64,000 nucleotides of DNA from Sutcliffiella sp. FSL R7-0096 (GTDB lineage Bacteria; Bacillota; Bacilli; Bacillales; Bacillaceae_I): the NCBI RefSeq assembly GCF_038595065.1, contig NZ_CP152003.1, positions 4,320,001 to 4,384,000 of the forward strand, read 5' to 3'. Below the pieces are notes generated by a model. That model saw only the letters and a list, made by a program, of their open reading frames with translations. It searched no databases and had not been told where the DNA came from. Positions 44,246 through 53,383 of this stretch are shown here, in pieces; positions within the stretch are counted from its first letter, which is position 1, and every line of letters starts with the position of its first letter. A program made the position numbers and the translations under genes.

Positions 44246-44722
44246 ATGTCAGTTGAAAATTTACTACCTGCATTGCATACGTTCACTCTAAGAAATCCAA
44301 ATAACAAACAAGATTTCCTTATTAATTTAAAAGAAATGGATGGACAATGTCTTGAGGTCAAGTTTGATTTATCCGGGTTGGACAAGCTTGTAAACCCAAT
44401 AACCGGAAAAAGAGTGCCATTTTATCTTTATTTGTTTTTATTTCATCAAAAGGGTGGGAAAGAAGTTGAAATATTATCATCCGCCAGTTTTTATTGCGAT
44501 GAAAATAAGCTTGAGATTGGAAACCTAGGGATGGAAACTCCTTTAAAACTTCCTGAAGATATTGAATCACTAATCGGTGATTTTACTAACAACTTTTTCA
44601 GTATTGAACTTCTATATTCGCCAAAAGAGCTTGAAGATGGATCAGACTTAAACCTATTATTAAATAATCCGGAAAGCAGACTCTTCAAATCAAAAGTAGC
44701 AATTATTTCGGAGGAATATTAA
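44246..44722 (+). CDS. Uncharacterised protein in the XRE cassette
   Basis: This 158-residue soluble protein starts at ATG 44246, after ACGAGGTG; the frame runs open upstream to 44201 inside the previous gene. It is mixed alpha/beta in pattern, with FLINLKEMDGQCLEVKFDLS and acidic C-terminal regions. No membrane segment or known motif. The following gene's ATG overlaps its stop (TAATG). Confidence 0.65.
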   Translation: MSVENLLPALHTFTLRNPNNKQDFLINLKEMDGQCLEVKFDLSGLDKLVNPITGKRVPFYLYLFLFHQKGGKEVEILSSASFYCDENKLEIGNLGMETPLKLPEDIESLIGDFTNNFFSIELLYSPKELEDGSDLNLLLNNPESRLFKSKVAIISEEY

Positions 44723-45261
44723 TGTCCAGGTCAATTTTTCAAATGGAACAGTCCAAAAGGTTTAATCGTAAAGTTGTTCCTTTGTTACCAAGGAATGATA
44801 TAATAAACAACAAGAAGTACACTCCATATAATATCCCCTTAACTTCATTTCAAGAAGTAGCAAGCGGAAAAGACTCTTTTCAAGAGGGTGAAGAAATGAA
44901 AAATGAACAGGAATATACAGGTATATTATTTGAAGAACTAAAGCGAGATATTAGAGAACGTGAAGAACGATCAAGGAGAGAAATAAGCGAACGAGAAGAG
45001 CGTTTCTTAAAGCAAATGGAGCAATTTTCAAAAGATGCAAAAGAACGTGAAGATCGTTATCGAGAAGAAGCAAAAGAACGTGAACTAAGAATTTCACAAT
45101 CTATTGAAACTTTACAAACTGAATTCAAGGAAACAAAAAAGGATCTTGTGGATACTTCCAGGTATATTAAAACCCTTTCCATTACTTCTATTATTGCTCT
45201 AGTAACAACTGGAGTTGCGATTGCAGGTGTAGCAATAACAATATTTATGACTATAAAATAG
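44722..45261 (+). CDS. Coiled-coil protein with C-terminal membrane anchor
   Basis: This 179-residue protein has a long charged coiled coil of repeated ERE/REERSRRE-type units (about residues 65-135). A single C-terminal transmembrane helix follows (TSIIALVTTGVAIAGVAITIFM). The start at 44722 follows GGAGGAATATTA; a second start at the internal MKNEQEY (44896) with GAGGGTG is possible. A tail-anchored coiled coil next to a repressor in a prophage suggests superinfection exclusion or a holin-like role, but this is only inference. Confidence 0.7.
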   Translation: MSRSIFQMEQSKRFNRKVVPLLPRNDIINNKKYTPYNIPLTSFQEVASGKDSFQEGEEMKNEQEYTGILFEELKRDIREREERSRREISEREERFLKQMEQFSKDAKEREDRYREEAKERELRISQSIETLQTEFKETKKDLVDTSRYIKTLSITSIIALVTTGVAIAGVAITIFMTIK

Positions 45262-45262
45262 A

Positions 45263-45292
45263 AAAAGCCCCTCCGATTAAGGAAGGGCTTTT
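45263..45292. terminator. Bidirectional terminator between the XRE cassette and lysis genes
   Basis: AAAAGCCCCTCC pairs with GGAAGGGCTTTT around GATTA. A-tract and T-tract flank both sides, and it separates convergent genes. Confidence 0.88.
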
Positions 45293-45295
45293 AAT

Positions 45296-45406
45296 TTACA
45301 TCTTTTCCAATTTAATATTATTCGCGCTAATTAAGATTGATTTTTCCATTACCTTTACCTTTGTTTTAGACTGATTATCTTTAGATACGACCTCAAATGT
45401 TGCCAC
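45296..45406 (-). CDS. 36-residue phage protein
   Basis: A short frame from GTG 45406 with an excellent ribosome site (AAGGAGGGG, 6 nt before). The product starts MATFEVVSKDNQSKTKVKVM and is basic with no membrane segment. It is the last gene of the lysis operon, 24 bp after the amidase. Family unknown. Confidence 0.6.
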   Translation of the reverse strand: MATFEVVSKDNQSKTKVKVMEKSILISANNIKLEKM

Positions 45407-45430
45407 TAGAATCCCCTCCTTTATAATTTT

Positions 45431-46327
45431 TCACAAAGATCTATAAAACTTACCCATCGCCTCAGCAGCTTCGTAACGATCTTTCCCGGTTAACTCCACA
45501 AACTTGTTCCCTTTAAGACCTTCTTTAGATCCCCCGCAAACGAGAATTTCCTTTGCTACTTGGACTTGAGTTGCAGTAGTTCTTAGAAAAATTGGTACTT
45601 TCAACTTTCCTGCAATAAGCTCTGCAGAAGGGAAATCAGAATACTGATTAATGACAATTGCTTTCTCTAACATAAATGGTTCCTCCTTTTTAGGTGGTAC
45701 TGGTTTAGGTGTGGGCTTTGGTTTAGCCGGAGCCGGATTAATCGGAATTACCCCGTGTGTCATGTCCAGAAGTACTTTGTAGTAAGATGCCCTCGTCACC
45801 ATTGGAGCAGGACAGTTTTTCCCTGTTACGTCATAATGACGTACAAAACGGTTATATGTGTCTTTCAACTGAGGGAAGCGTTTTTGTAACATTTGATGGA
45901 CCAATGCAGTTCTTTTAAGTGTATTGGGATGAATAGATCCATCACTTTCCTGACACATTTCTACACTTATAGTTAAAAGGTTTGCGTTACCCCCTGGATA
46001 TTGAGGGCTTGTCGCACGTAAGGTGGATAATAACGGTCCTTGTCGTCTATCGTTTGCTTGGAAACACACTTCATCCAGAGGAACAAGTTCTAAAGCCTCA
46101 ACCTTGTCTACAAATATATGTGCGCTGGCATACCTTTTCTTATCTTCTGGTTGTTTATCATTTAGATCAGGTAATGAGCTATCGAAATAGGTAAAGTGGT
46201 TAGCTGCGGAAGCCCCATGATTTGCAGTAGCGTGGTCAATAACCGCTTGGACCCTGAGTAGTTTAATTCCTGGTCTTGTAGTAGGATGTCTACGGATGTG
46301 CCTCTTTTTATAATTCAAAGTAACCAT
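45431..46327 (-). CDS. Phage endolysin, N-acetylmuramoyl-L-alanine amidase
   Basis: This 298-residue lysin cuts the amide bond between MurNAc and L-Ala. The amidase_2 (PGRP-like) domain covers residues 10-190, with zinc ligands likely His in IDHATANHG and His in RFVRHYDVTGKNCP. A Pro/Lys linker (PAPAKPKPTPKPVPPKKEE) leads to a cell-wall-binding-2-like domain with GKDRYEAAEAMGKF. AAAGGAGAG selects ATG 46327 over 46345. It has no signal peptide and so depends on the holin. Confidence 0.92.
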   Translation of the reverse strand: MVTLNYKKRHIRRHPTTRPGIKLLRVQAVIDHATANHGASAANHFTYFDSSLPDLNDKQPEDKKRYASAHIFVDKVEALELVPLDEVCFQANDRRQGPLLSTLRATSPQYPGGNANLLTISVEMCQESDGSIHPNTLKRTALVHQMLQKRFPQLKDTYNRFVRHYDVTGKNCPAPMVTRASYYKVLLDMTHGVIPINPAPAKPKPTPKPVPPKKEEPFMLEKAIVINQYSDFPSAELIAGKLKVPIFLRTTATQVQVAKEILVCGGSKEGLKGNKFVELTGKDRYEAAEAMGKFYRSL

Positions 46328-46372
46328 AAAGATCTCTCCTTTCAAAATGAAAAAGCCACCACGAATGGCAGC

Positions 46373-46759
46373 TTAAATTTCTTCCTTCTTTTCTTCCTCT
46401 TGAATAACATGGAGTTTTTCACTGATAACCTTTGGAACTCTGACACCTACTTGAGCAAGGTTTTCAATAATCGACAGAATTTCATTTGCCAAATAAAAAA
46501 GAACCGTAGCATATGCCACCGCTCCATTTAACCCAAGAATATTATCTATTACATTTGCAACAATGATGACCCCAAACACTAACATTTTTCTGGCATAACC
46601 GAATAATGCATTTCGGCTTCTTAGCCGTTTTAATTTGATTGCTTTAAATATGCCTGTAATGATATCAATAAGCATAAGTAGAGCTAGAAAATCCAAAAAC
46701 TTCACTCCGCCAAATAGGTATGCTTGTACGATTTGTAAACTTTCAATGTTTATCCACAT
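46373..46759 (-). CDS. Phage holin (phi-29/toxin-secretion holin family)
   Basis: This 128-residue membrane protein forms the lysis pore. Hydrophobic helices are at about residues 17-36, 56-76 and 80-100, with the family-typical DIITGIFKAIKLKRLRSRNALFGYARKM between them. A charged Glu/Lys tail (EEEKKEEI) closes the protein. It lies just upstream of the endolysin. Confidence 0.92.
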   Translation of the reverse strand: MWINIESLQIVQAYLFGGVKFLDFLALLMLIDIITGIFKAIKLKRLRSRNALFGYARKMLVFGVIIVANVIDNILGLNGAVAYATVLFYLANEILSIIENLAQVGVRVPKVISEKLHVIQEEEKKEEI

Positions 46760-46799
46760 TTTATGTTCTCCTTAAGTTAAGAGCCAAATGCTCTTTTTG

Positions 46800-47012
46800 T
46801 TATTCTGATAATCGAGTAGCTAAATGCTGTTTTACAATGCCTGTTAATGCTGGAATAGATTCGTTGCCTCGATACTCTTCCGAGGTCAAAGGAATAATCC
46901 CATTTATGTTGATGTTTCTTTCTGCTGTGTGGCCACTAAAGCTTATTTGTACAGAACTTACTTCTCCCTCATCCGTCCATTGCACATTGGTAGATCTAAT
47001 TTGAATAATCAT
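46800..47012 (-). CDS. Small uncharacterised phage protein
   Basis: This 70-residue soluble protein starts MIIQIRSTNVQWTDEGEVSS. It overlaps the DUF1617-type gene stop by 4 bp and lies upstream of the holin. Proteins of this size and position in related phages are unassigned. Confidence 0.7.
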   Translation of the reverse strand: MIIQIRSTNVQWTDEGEVSSVQISFSGHTAERNININGIIPLTSEEYRGNESIPALTGIVKQHLATRLSE

Positions 47013-47434
47013 TCTTCATCACTCTCCTCATCTGCATTTTCAAAAGCTTCACAAAGGTGGTCCAATACAAAGGCTTCTCTCCCACTTACTTCTCCTTCAT
47101 AATCCAGAACAATGGGTTTTATAGTCTTTAACATTCCATGGTAATCACCGCCCTCAAGCACATACTCTTCTTCAAACAACTCGTCCTGTTGCTTTTTAAA
47201 GCCCTTGATATCTTTAATGGCAAATCCTGTTTCTGTCCTGTTTGGTTGCCCTTCTTCATCCACCCCGGCATACTCTTTGATAAGTGCCATCTCTTCTGCA
47301 CTAATCTGTTTATATTTTTCTTGCAACGTGTTTACCAATCTGATGCGATGTCTATTTTGTTTTCCTTTTAGGGATAGATTGACTAGAAATGTAATGATTT
47401 CTCCAATGTACGCATATTTCAATTTGATTTTCAT
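47009..47434 (-). CDS. DUF1617-type phage protein
   Basis: This 141-residue protein begins MKIKLKYAYIGEIITFLVNL. The charged helical body contains RHRIRLVNTLQEKYKQISAEEMALIKEYA. This pattern is found in a family of unknown function encoded between tail and holin genes. TTGGAGG before ATG 47434 sets the start; the frame extends to 47449. Confidence 0.78.
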   Translation of the reverse strand: MKIKLKYAYIGEIITFLVNLSLKGKQNRHRIRLVNTLQEKYKQISAEEMALIKEYAGVDEEGQPNRTETGFAIKDIKGFKKQQDELFEEEYVLEGGDYHGMLKTIKPIVLDYEGEVSGREAFVLDHLCEAFENADEESDEE

Positions 47435-47455
47435 TATGTTTTCCTCCAATTAAAA

Positions 47456-47483
47456 ACAGACAAAGGATATTTCCTCTGCCTGT
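47456..47483 (-). terminator. Terminator between tail and lysis genes
   Basis: ACAGACAAAGGA and TCCTCTGCCTGT pair over 12 bp (with G-U) around a 4-nt loop. The minus strand continues into TTTTTAATT. It may reduce read-through from tail to lysis genes. Confidence 0.7.
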
Positions 47484-47500
47484 TTCGCCTATTTTTTTAT

Positions 47501-47863
47501 TTAGAATGGTATGCTTAGAAAATATAATCTGCTGCCACTTTCCCCAGGGAAGTCGCTGATCTCTTCCTCGTAGTTAAGAAAAACATGTTTCTCGATATCG
47601 GGCAGATAATAGACTAGTTCATAACGTTTGATAGTTGGTGTGACAGTTCTTAAATACTCACCAACAAGCTCGGCTTCAATGGTTAGATGTTCTTCGCCTG
47701 TTGATGGATGTGTGGTGGGAATCATACCATAAACAGGGTTATCATCAGTTAACCTATATCGTTTCCCATCCAAATCATTCACATAGATATGTTCCTTATG
47801 TTCCTCTTCTAAAAAACGAAAAATGTACGTAACTTCTTTTTGCCAATTGATTGTCCGGGCCAT
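47501..47863 (-). CDS. Uncharacterised phage tail-region protein
   Basis: This 120-residue protein starts MARTINWQKEVTYIFRFLEE, is acidic and aromatic, and lies 3 bp after the large tail protein. Beta-rich pattern (HIYVNDLDGKRYRLTDDNP). It could be a baseplate or receptor-binding accessory, but I have no family match. Confidence 0.7.
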   Translation of the reverse strand: MARTINWQKEVTYIFRFLEEEHKEHIYVNDLDGKRYRLTDDNPVYGMIPTTHPSTGEEHLTIEAELVGEYLRTVTPTIKRYELVYYLPDIEKHVFLNYEEEISDFPGESGSRLYFLSIPF

Positions 47864-47866
47864 AGA

Positions 47867-50800
47867 TTAAGTAGTCCTCCTCATAGTATGAACACTAACG
47901 CCGTCTACATAAAACTGAATGCTGCCATTATTGATTCTGATATAGTTGTTGTTGTCCCTCATAATACGTAAGTCCCCGCCTGTCATATCTATTTGAGCAT
48001 CTCCTATGCCTAGGAAGAACTTTACCGGATCAATTAATCCCCTTAATCTATTGATATTCAAATTTCCTTGCACGTTAATCCCCCTGCCGACACCAGGAGT
48101 AAGGTTGATATCTCGCCCTCCTGAAAGAACTATATCCCTTGAAGCATATAAAGTAGCATCATGCGTATTTGCATTTATTCTACTAAACTGCAAACTAGAC
48201 CAAGGCAACCCGTTTTCTTCTGAACGCAATTGAATTCCATTACTGTCTGTGACCATAGTTACTAAGGAACTACTAGAAAACAGGCCTTCCCCATTGGAAA
48301 GTCGTGCAATCCGATTCGCATTTGTGGATTCAACTCTATCTGCAGATAGCGAAATAGAACCTTGACTCCCAACAGTAGAGATATTTACTCCAGAGATATT
48401 ACCAGCTGTGACAGTACCCAAGTTTGCACTAAGTGCAGATAAGGAGGTTACACTTATCTGATTAGCAGTGACGGTATTGGTCCGAATTCTTCCTCCGTTT
48501 ATTTCCGTTGTGTTGCCCCAGACCCAATTATCTACTAACCGAGCTGAACGTGATGCCTTAATAACAGATAAAGGATCCACTTCTTGCACTTTAGGATTCG
48601 CAACCCAAACCTGTCTGACTGTTCCGGCATTCGACCAATTTAAAAACCTGATCCGGATTCGTCTTATATTTGGCCGGAAACGTGCTATTTGGCCTACACC
48701 GTTACCGACTCCTATCACATCAGTCCCTAGTGTACCAGATGGCATGATATATCCAACTAATTGTACCCAATCCGTCGGAACCTCTGGAGCAGAATAAAAA
48801 TAAAAGTTTGTGTTATTTGCAGTTACAGAGCCATTACTTACGTTTATTTGATCAAATCCAACATTGATACTGTTTTCGTCAAGTCCAGTCAATCCAAAAT
48901 ATATCCGCCCAGCGTTTGCGCTTTTCTTTATCCATAACGATACCTCATAAGCCTTGGAAGTATCTATGTCAAAGTATCCGCTGTAATTTTGCGTATCAGT
49001 CGAAACGCTTGACTGTAATACGGGAACACTAAGACCATCAAACGAATGATTAACCACACTTAATCCAGAAGCGTTCCACCTTCCGATTCCTTTTCCTGCG
49101 GTAGGATTGTCCACAAGGTTGCCGGTGTTTTGATTTGTGTACACAATCGCTTCGTCACGGGCCGAATTCGCTTTGCTCTGTGCCCCTGTTGGAGTTTCCT
49201 TTGTGGAAGGGTCATAATTATTACTGAAAGTCACGTTACCATCTATATGAATTCTAGATGAGAGAATCCTTGTTCCCTCTGTACTGAGATTAATGGCAGC
49301 GACTACTCCATTTTTTTCTACTCTTGCATTTAATTCACCTGGTAGTAAGGCTAGGGTAGTCTCTGCGGTGCTCATACGTCCTGTTAAGCTGTTTACCTCT
49401 TGTTGTGATGCTTTTGCATTTATCTGTCCAGGTAAGATTTGAAGGGATGCTTCTGCCGATGTTAGTCTTGCATCAATATCTTCTGGTGCAGGAGTCCAAT
49501 CCGTAGCTTTATTACCAAACTCTAGTTTCACTTCTTTTAAACTGACGTTTCCTGTAGCATCCCTCATTAGTACGGTGTAGGAAGCTATATTAGAAATTTC
49601 TTTATCTTGAATAAGTACTGTTCGGACATATTTTTTCCAATCACTCGTTCCAGCTTGTACAACCCTTTGACCAAGGCTAATATACATTATGGAATTATCA
49701 GCAAACCTTATTCCCATTTCCACGCCTAACCATGGGTTGCTTGTTCCATAGGCTAAATCCGTGGTTTTGACTAAAAAAGAAAGGGTTACAAATCTCCCTT
49801 TCATTTCCTTGATTGTTGATTCAGAAAGGGACATTCCATGCGATGACTTAGGATGTGATTGTCCTAAACTAGTAACGTTCCAATCAAATTGTTGGTTAGT
49901 GTTCCTTAATAAATTCCTTCCACCAATCTCCAAGTTGTTTAGATCCGCACGAACCTCACTAACACTAGCCACAATTTCGTTTGCTTTAATATCGAGATTG
50001 GCAATTTGACTTTTAGCAGAATTTAATTCTCCGGTTAGAGAATTAATTTCTGTCTCAGTGTTAGAGACACGGGTGGTGACACCTGAAAGGGCCACATCAA
50101 GTTGAGACATCTTATTGTTATATACGTTAGTGTCTATCTTCTTTCCAAGTTCAACATTAACTTCAGACTTGGTGTAAACATCTGAAGCATTTGCTTTGAA
50201 AGATACCTGACCAGCAAGAAGTTCGATGCTCCCTTCAGTCGTTGTGACTCTTCCCGTCAAGGTGTCCACCGTGTCTTTATTGGCTTTGCCGGAGAGAATG
50301 CCAGCCTGTTGTTCAATGGTGATTTGTTGTTCAGTAACCACACCATTCAAAACGGATAACTCGTTGATAGTGGTGCTTATACGGCCATTGATGGTATCCA
50401 CGTTTTGCTCCACATTCACAATTCGATTTCCATTTACTAAGAGATCGAGTTCCAATTGATTTGCACGTAATAACAAATCATCGGCAATACCTTGAACTCG
50501 TGAAATTTCTGAATTAACATCACCAATACGATTATTCAGGTCTTCTAAAATCGCTTGTTCTGCTGCTTCTATTTCCGCCCTGGTGTATCCCCTTGCTTCC
50601 GTGATTAATTCCTCTTTGGCACTCTCCACCACAATGTCTGTATACCATGTAGAGTCATCATACACACTTCGGTCTTTTTGATCTACGGTTTCCTTATCAT
50701 AGGCCCCCACTTCTTCAGCAAACGTAGGAGTCGCTTTCTCCCACTTCTGGGCATAGTGGTTCCAAGTGAAGATAACGTCTAGTTCTCCACTAGTATCTAC

Positions 50801-51934
50801 CCATACCATTCCTTGACGTGGGTTAGGTGGGGGGGTGTCTCTTCGGATGACTTTCTGACCGTATAAGATTTGGAGTTGCAAGAAAGTTTTCATCAGATCT
50901 TCTTCGTTATACTCAATAAAGTCACCCAGGACGTATTTCCGTTTTACTTTACCAGCTGCAATGGATCGTTGAATTTCAATAACCCGTGCTTCTAAATACA
51001 ATGGGGGCACATAGGAAGTATCAATGATGCGATTTGTATCACCCAGACGGACCTTTTCATGGGTGTACCCAAACACTTCCTCCATCGCTACTGCCTCGGC
51101 TGTATATTGGACTGTGGTGTTTATACGCTTGTCCAATTGTGCTTCCCCAAGCTCCTTTAAGCGTGCTGTAGTTACGTTATCATCAGAAATAGACGGTTCA
51201 TAATCTTCCCATAGGTGATTACCATCCCGGGACCATCGTTTCCTAGCTTCCTCGTTTTTAACTTCAACGATTAGCCTGTCACCGTCCTCCTGCTCCGGTC
51301 CCAGCACCCGAAGGGCAGTAACGATATCAGCGTTTTCAATGCGCTCTACACCAATGAGGTCTTTCCCTATCCTGGTTTCTTTCTTGGTGTCCTCTCCGCG
51401 TTTTTTAATCATATCTACGTATCTACCTACAATACGGCTACCATCTACTACTATTCGGAAACGAAGTTCCAAACCATATAAACTAGCAAGCTGCTTCAAC
51501 GTCTGGTAAGGATCCTGATAACCCTCAATGGTTACTTTCCGTATTCCGGCATACTCTGTGATACCACGTTGCCATCCAGTGCCAGCTAACGTCCAATCCA
51601 TCGACATATTGACTGTCTGGCCTTCTAAAACTATTGGAGAAATCCTCTTGCTTTTTTTTAACTCAATGTAAGAGGCCACTGTCTTTACTTGTTTCTTTTT
51701 GTTTAGTTGGATCGTATCCAAAATGATGAATTCCCTATAATGGCCATCGTCATCCGGAATAATCACTCGGTTACGCCTGGTAGCATGTGCAGCATTTGGT
51801 GTGGTTGCTAGAATAGTGAAATCATAGGTTTCGAAGTTCTTAATATTATCAATGTGTATATCATCAAAAAAGGCGGGGGCATTAATTTTGTTTTCCAAAG
51901 TGCATAGTATTTCATCGGTTTGATGATGTAACAA
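47867..51934 (-). CDS. Large phage tail protein with Prophage_tail-type N-terminus
   Basis: This 1355-residue structural protein sits at the tail tip and probably contacts the host. The N-terminal ~370 residues match the tail-hub/endopeptidase type (TLAGTGWQRGITEYAG, IGKDLIGVERIENADIVTALRVLG). There follow coiled regions repeating SLTGRMSTAETTLALLPGELNAR-like units (about 470-890), two IGGRNLLRNT/GNLVDNPTAG-type carbohydrate-binding-like blocks, and a beta-helical C-terminus (GGRDINLTPG). It starts 10 bp after Dit. Confidence 0.88.
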   Translation of the reverse strand: MLHHQTDEILCTLENKINAPAFFDDIHIDNIKNFETYDFTILATTPNAAHATRRNRVIIPDDDGHYREFIILDTIQLNKKKQVKTVASYIELKKSKRISPIVLEGQTVNMSMDWTLAGTGWQRGITEYAGIRKVTIEGYQDPYQTLKQLASLYGLELRFRIVVDGSRIVGRYVDMIKKRGEDTKKETRIGKDLIGVERIENADIVTALRVLGPEQEDGDRLIVEVKNEEARKRWSRDGNHLWEDYEPSISDDNVTTARLKELGEAQLDKRINTTVQYTAEAVAMEEVFGYTHEKVRLGDTNRIIDTSYVPPLYLEARVIEIQRSIAAGKVKRKYVLGDFIEYNEEDLMKTFLQLQILYGQKVIRRDTPPPNPRQGMVWVDTSGELDVIFTWNHYAQKWEKATPTFAEEVGAYDKETVDQKDRSVYDDSTWYTDIVVESAKEELITEARGYTRAEIEAAEQAILEDLNNRIGDVNSEISRVQGIADDLLLRANQLELDLLVNGNRIVNVEQNVDTINGRISTTINELSVLNGVVTEQQITIEQQAGILSGKANKDTVDTLTGRVTTTEGSIELLAGQVSFKANASDVYTKSEVNVELGKKIDTNVYNNKMSQLDVALSGVTTRVSNTETEINSLTGELNSAKSQIANLDIKANEIVASVSEVRADLNNLEIGGRNLLRNTNQQFDWNVTSLGQSHPKSSHGMSLSESTIKEMKGRFVTLSFLVKTTDLAYGTSNPWLGVEMGIRFADNSIMYISLGQRVVQAGTSDWKKYVRTVLIQDKEISNIASYTVLMRDATGNVSLKEVKLEFGNKATDWTPAPEDIDARLTSAEASLQILPGQINAKASQQEVNSLTGRMSTAETTLALLPGELNARVEKNGVVAAINLSTEGTRILSSRIHIDGNVTFSNNYDPSTKETPTGAQSKANSARDEAIVYTNQNTGNLVDNPTAGKGIGRWNASGLSVVNHSFDGLSVPVLQSSVSTDTQNYSGYFDIDTSKAYEVSLWIKKSANAGRIYFGLTGLDENSINVGFDQINVSNGSVTANNTNFYFYSAPEVPTDWVQLVGYIMPSGTLGTDVIGVGNGVGQIARFRPNIRRIRIRFLNWSNAGTVRQVWVANPKVQEVDPLSVIKASRSARLVDNWVWGNTTEINGGRIRTNTVTANQISVTSLSALSANLGTVTAGNISGVNISTVGSQGSISLSADRVESTNANRIARLSNGEGLFSSSSLVTMVTDSNGIQLRSEENGLPWSSLQFSRINANTHDATLYASRDIVLSGGRDINLTPGVGRGINVQGNLNINRLRGLIDPVKFFLGIGDAQIDMTGGDLRIMRDNNNYIRINNGSIQFYVDGVSVHTMRRTT

Positions 51935-51944
51935 ATGTATTTGA

Positions 51945-53372
51945 CTAATGGTAAGGTCCCCTCACTTTTGCTTCGACGTCTACAGCATCTCCAGGAGAAA
52001 TGACTAGGGCGGTATCGCCCGGCTTGATTGGGAAGAAGGAAGAGATAAAATCACCTTTCAGCTTCTTCATATCTTCACCGTTTATTAGGATCAAGTCTTT
52101 TTTAAAGTCCATTACAATCTCGTCTCCTGGTTGGGCGATGTTAGGCACCACCGCACCGGATAGATCGTTTACTTTTTCAACCCATATATGATTTACCGTC
52201 ATGTAGGCTGGTGTATTTTGCCCACTAACAGCAGCATGAATTTTAATTCCTGCAAGGTTTGCAGAAACACTCTCATCCAAGATAGACCCTTGCATTTCCC
52301 CGACATGCTGATTGGAAATGTTGGCTACATACGCTTCCCATTTCCCTTTTACACGCTTGAGTCGAAGGATTCCCGTAAAGAAATCAAACATCTTAGGATC
52401 CGCAGGTTGTCCAGCGATGATAAAGGTACCGCCAAACAACGGACCCACTCTCGCTTCAGCTTGTTGTTTGTATTCGTAACGGTGGATATCTTTGAATGCC
52501 AATTTTCCAAAGGCATTTCCGTTTTCATCTAACAAGTAAAGCTCAATCCTACCCACACCATCATTGCTTGGAGAATAAAAGGTACACTGCATGACCACTT
52601 GGAAATCTTGTAATGGTTGTGAAACGGATTTTTGTAATGCAGGTCCGTGCCAAGCTTCTCCTGTTCCAAAATTACTAACTCTAAATCCATTTTCTGTAGC
52701 TTGGAAACTACCCGAAATGACTCCTCCATCCACATTATGAGCATTTGTCCAGCCAATCAGAGTGCGCATAGTATCGGATAGAATGGTTTCTGTAGGATTG
52801 ACAATGGTTTCTTCAACCGTTACTGGTCTACCAATTCTCATGTACTTATCCGGACCAATGATATCCAAGTGTGTAATTGGTTTCTTAACTAAAAACTTAA
52901 ATTCTGGATATGCTTCAACGGTTCCTGGGTTGGTCATGATTAACGTAAATGTGCCACTTGTTGATGCAGACTTTGTAAAGGTAAGTTGTGGTCCATATTT
53001 GAAAGGATCTGCACAAATAAAAGTAAGAAGCCCTTTCCCTTTATCCAGAACTTCCTCCAAGTTTAACTCTCCGGTGAGTTCTGCATAATACACTCGATCC
53101 GGTTCATCTGGAAAAACAAGATTCCTAGGGCCGTCCTTAATCAACCACTTGGCTAAATCTTCTTTAACTTTTTGTAGATTAAGTGCCCCTATCCCTCTGA
53201 CTTCCACTGGGACGTATAGAATTCTAACTTTTCTCTTCTTCTCGACAGCAATACCGCCCGCGCTACCTGGCACCTCAATTATTTCATGTTCAATCGGAGC
53301 CCAGGATGGTCGCTCCACCCCTCTTAATGCCCTGATATAGGACTTGGTAATGTTATCATAATAGAAACTCAA
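51945..53372 (-). CDS. Distal tail protein (Dit), long form
   Basis: This 475-residue baseplate hub protein links the tail tube to the tip. The N-terminal Dit domain starts MSFYYDNITKSYIRALRGVE and includes RKVRILYVPVEVRG and the LNLEEV segment. The long C-terminal insertion (about 200-420, GVISGSFQATENGFRVSNF) looks like a lectin-type domain, as in evolved Dit proteins that bind cell-wall sugars. Confidence 0.88.
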   Translation of the reverse strand: MSFYYDNITKSYIRALRGVERPSWAPIEHEIIEVPGSAGGIAVEKKRKVRILYVPVEVRGIGALNLQKVKEDLAKWLIKDGPRNLVFPDEPDRVYYAELTGELNLEEVLDKGKGLLTFICADPFKYGPQLTFTKSASTSGTFTLIMTNPGTVEAYPEFKFLVKKPITHLDIIGPDKYMRIGRPVTVEETIVNPTETILSDTMRTLIGWTNAHNVDGGVISGSFQATENGFRVSNFGTGEAWHGPALQKSVSQPLQDFQVVMQCTFYSPSNDGVGRIELYLLDENGNAFGKLAFKDIHRYEYKQQAEARVGPLFGGTFIIAGQPADPKMFDFFTGILRLKRVKGKWEAYVANISNQHVGEMQGSILDESVSANLAGIKIHAAVSGQNTPAYMTVNHIWVEKVNDLSGAVVPNIAQPGDEIVMDFKKDLILINGEDMKKLKGDFISSFFPIKPGDTALVISPGDAVDVEAKVRGPYH

Positions 53373-53383
53373 GTTATCACCTC

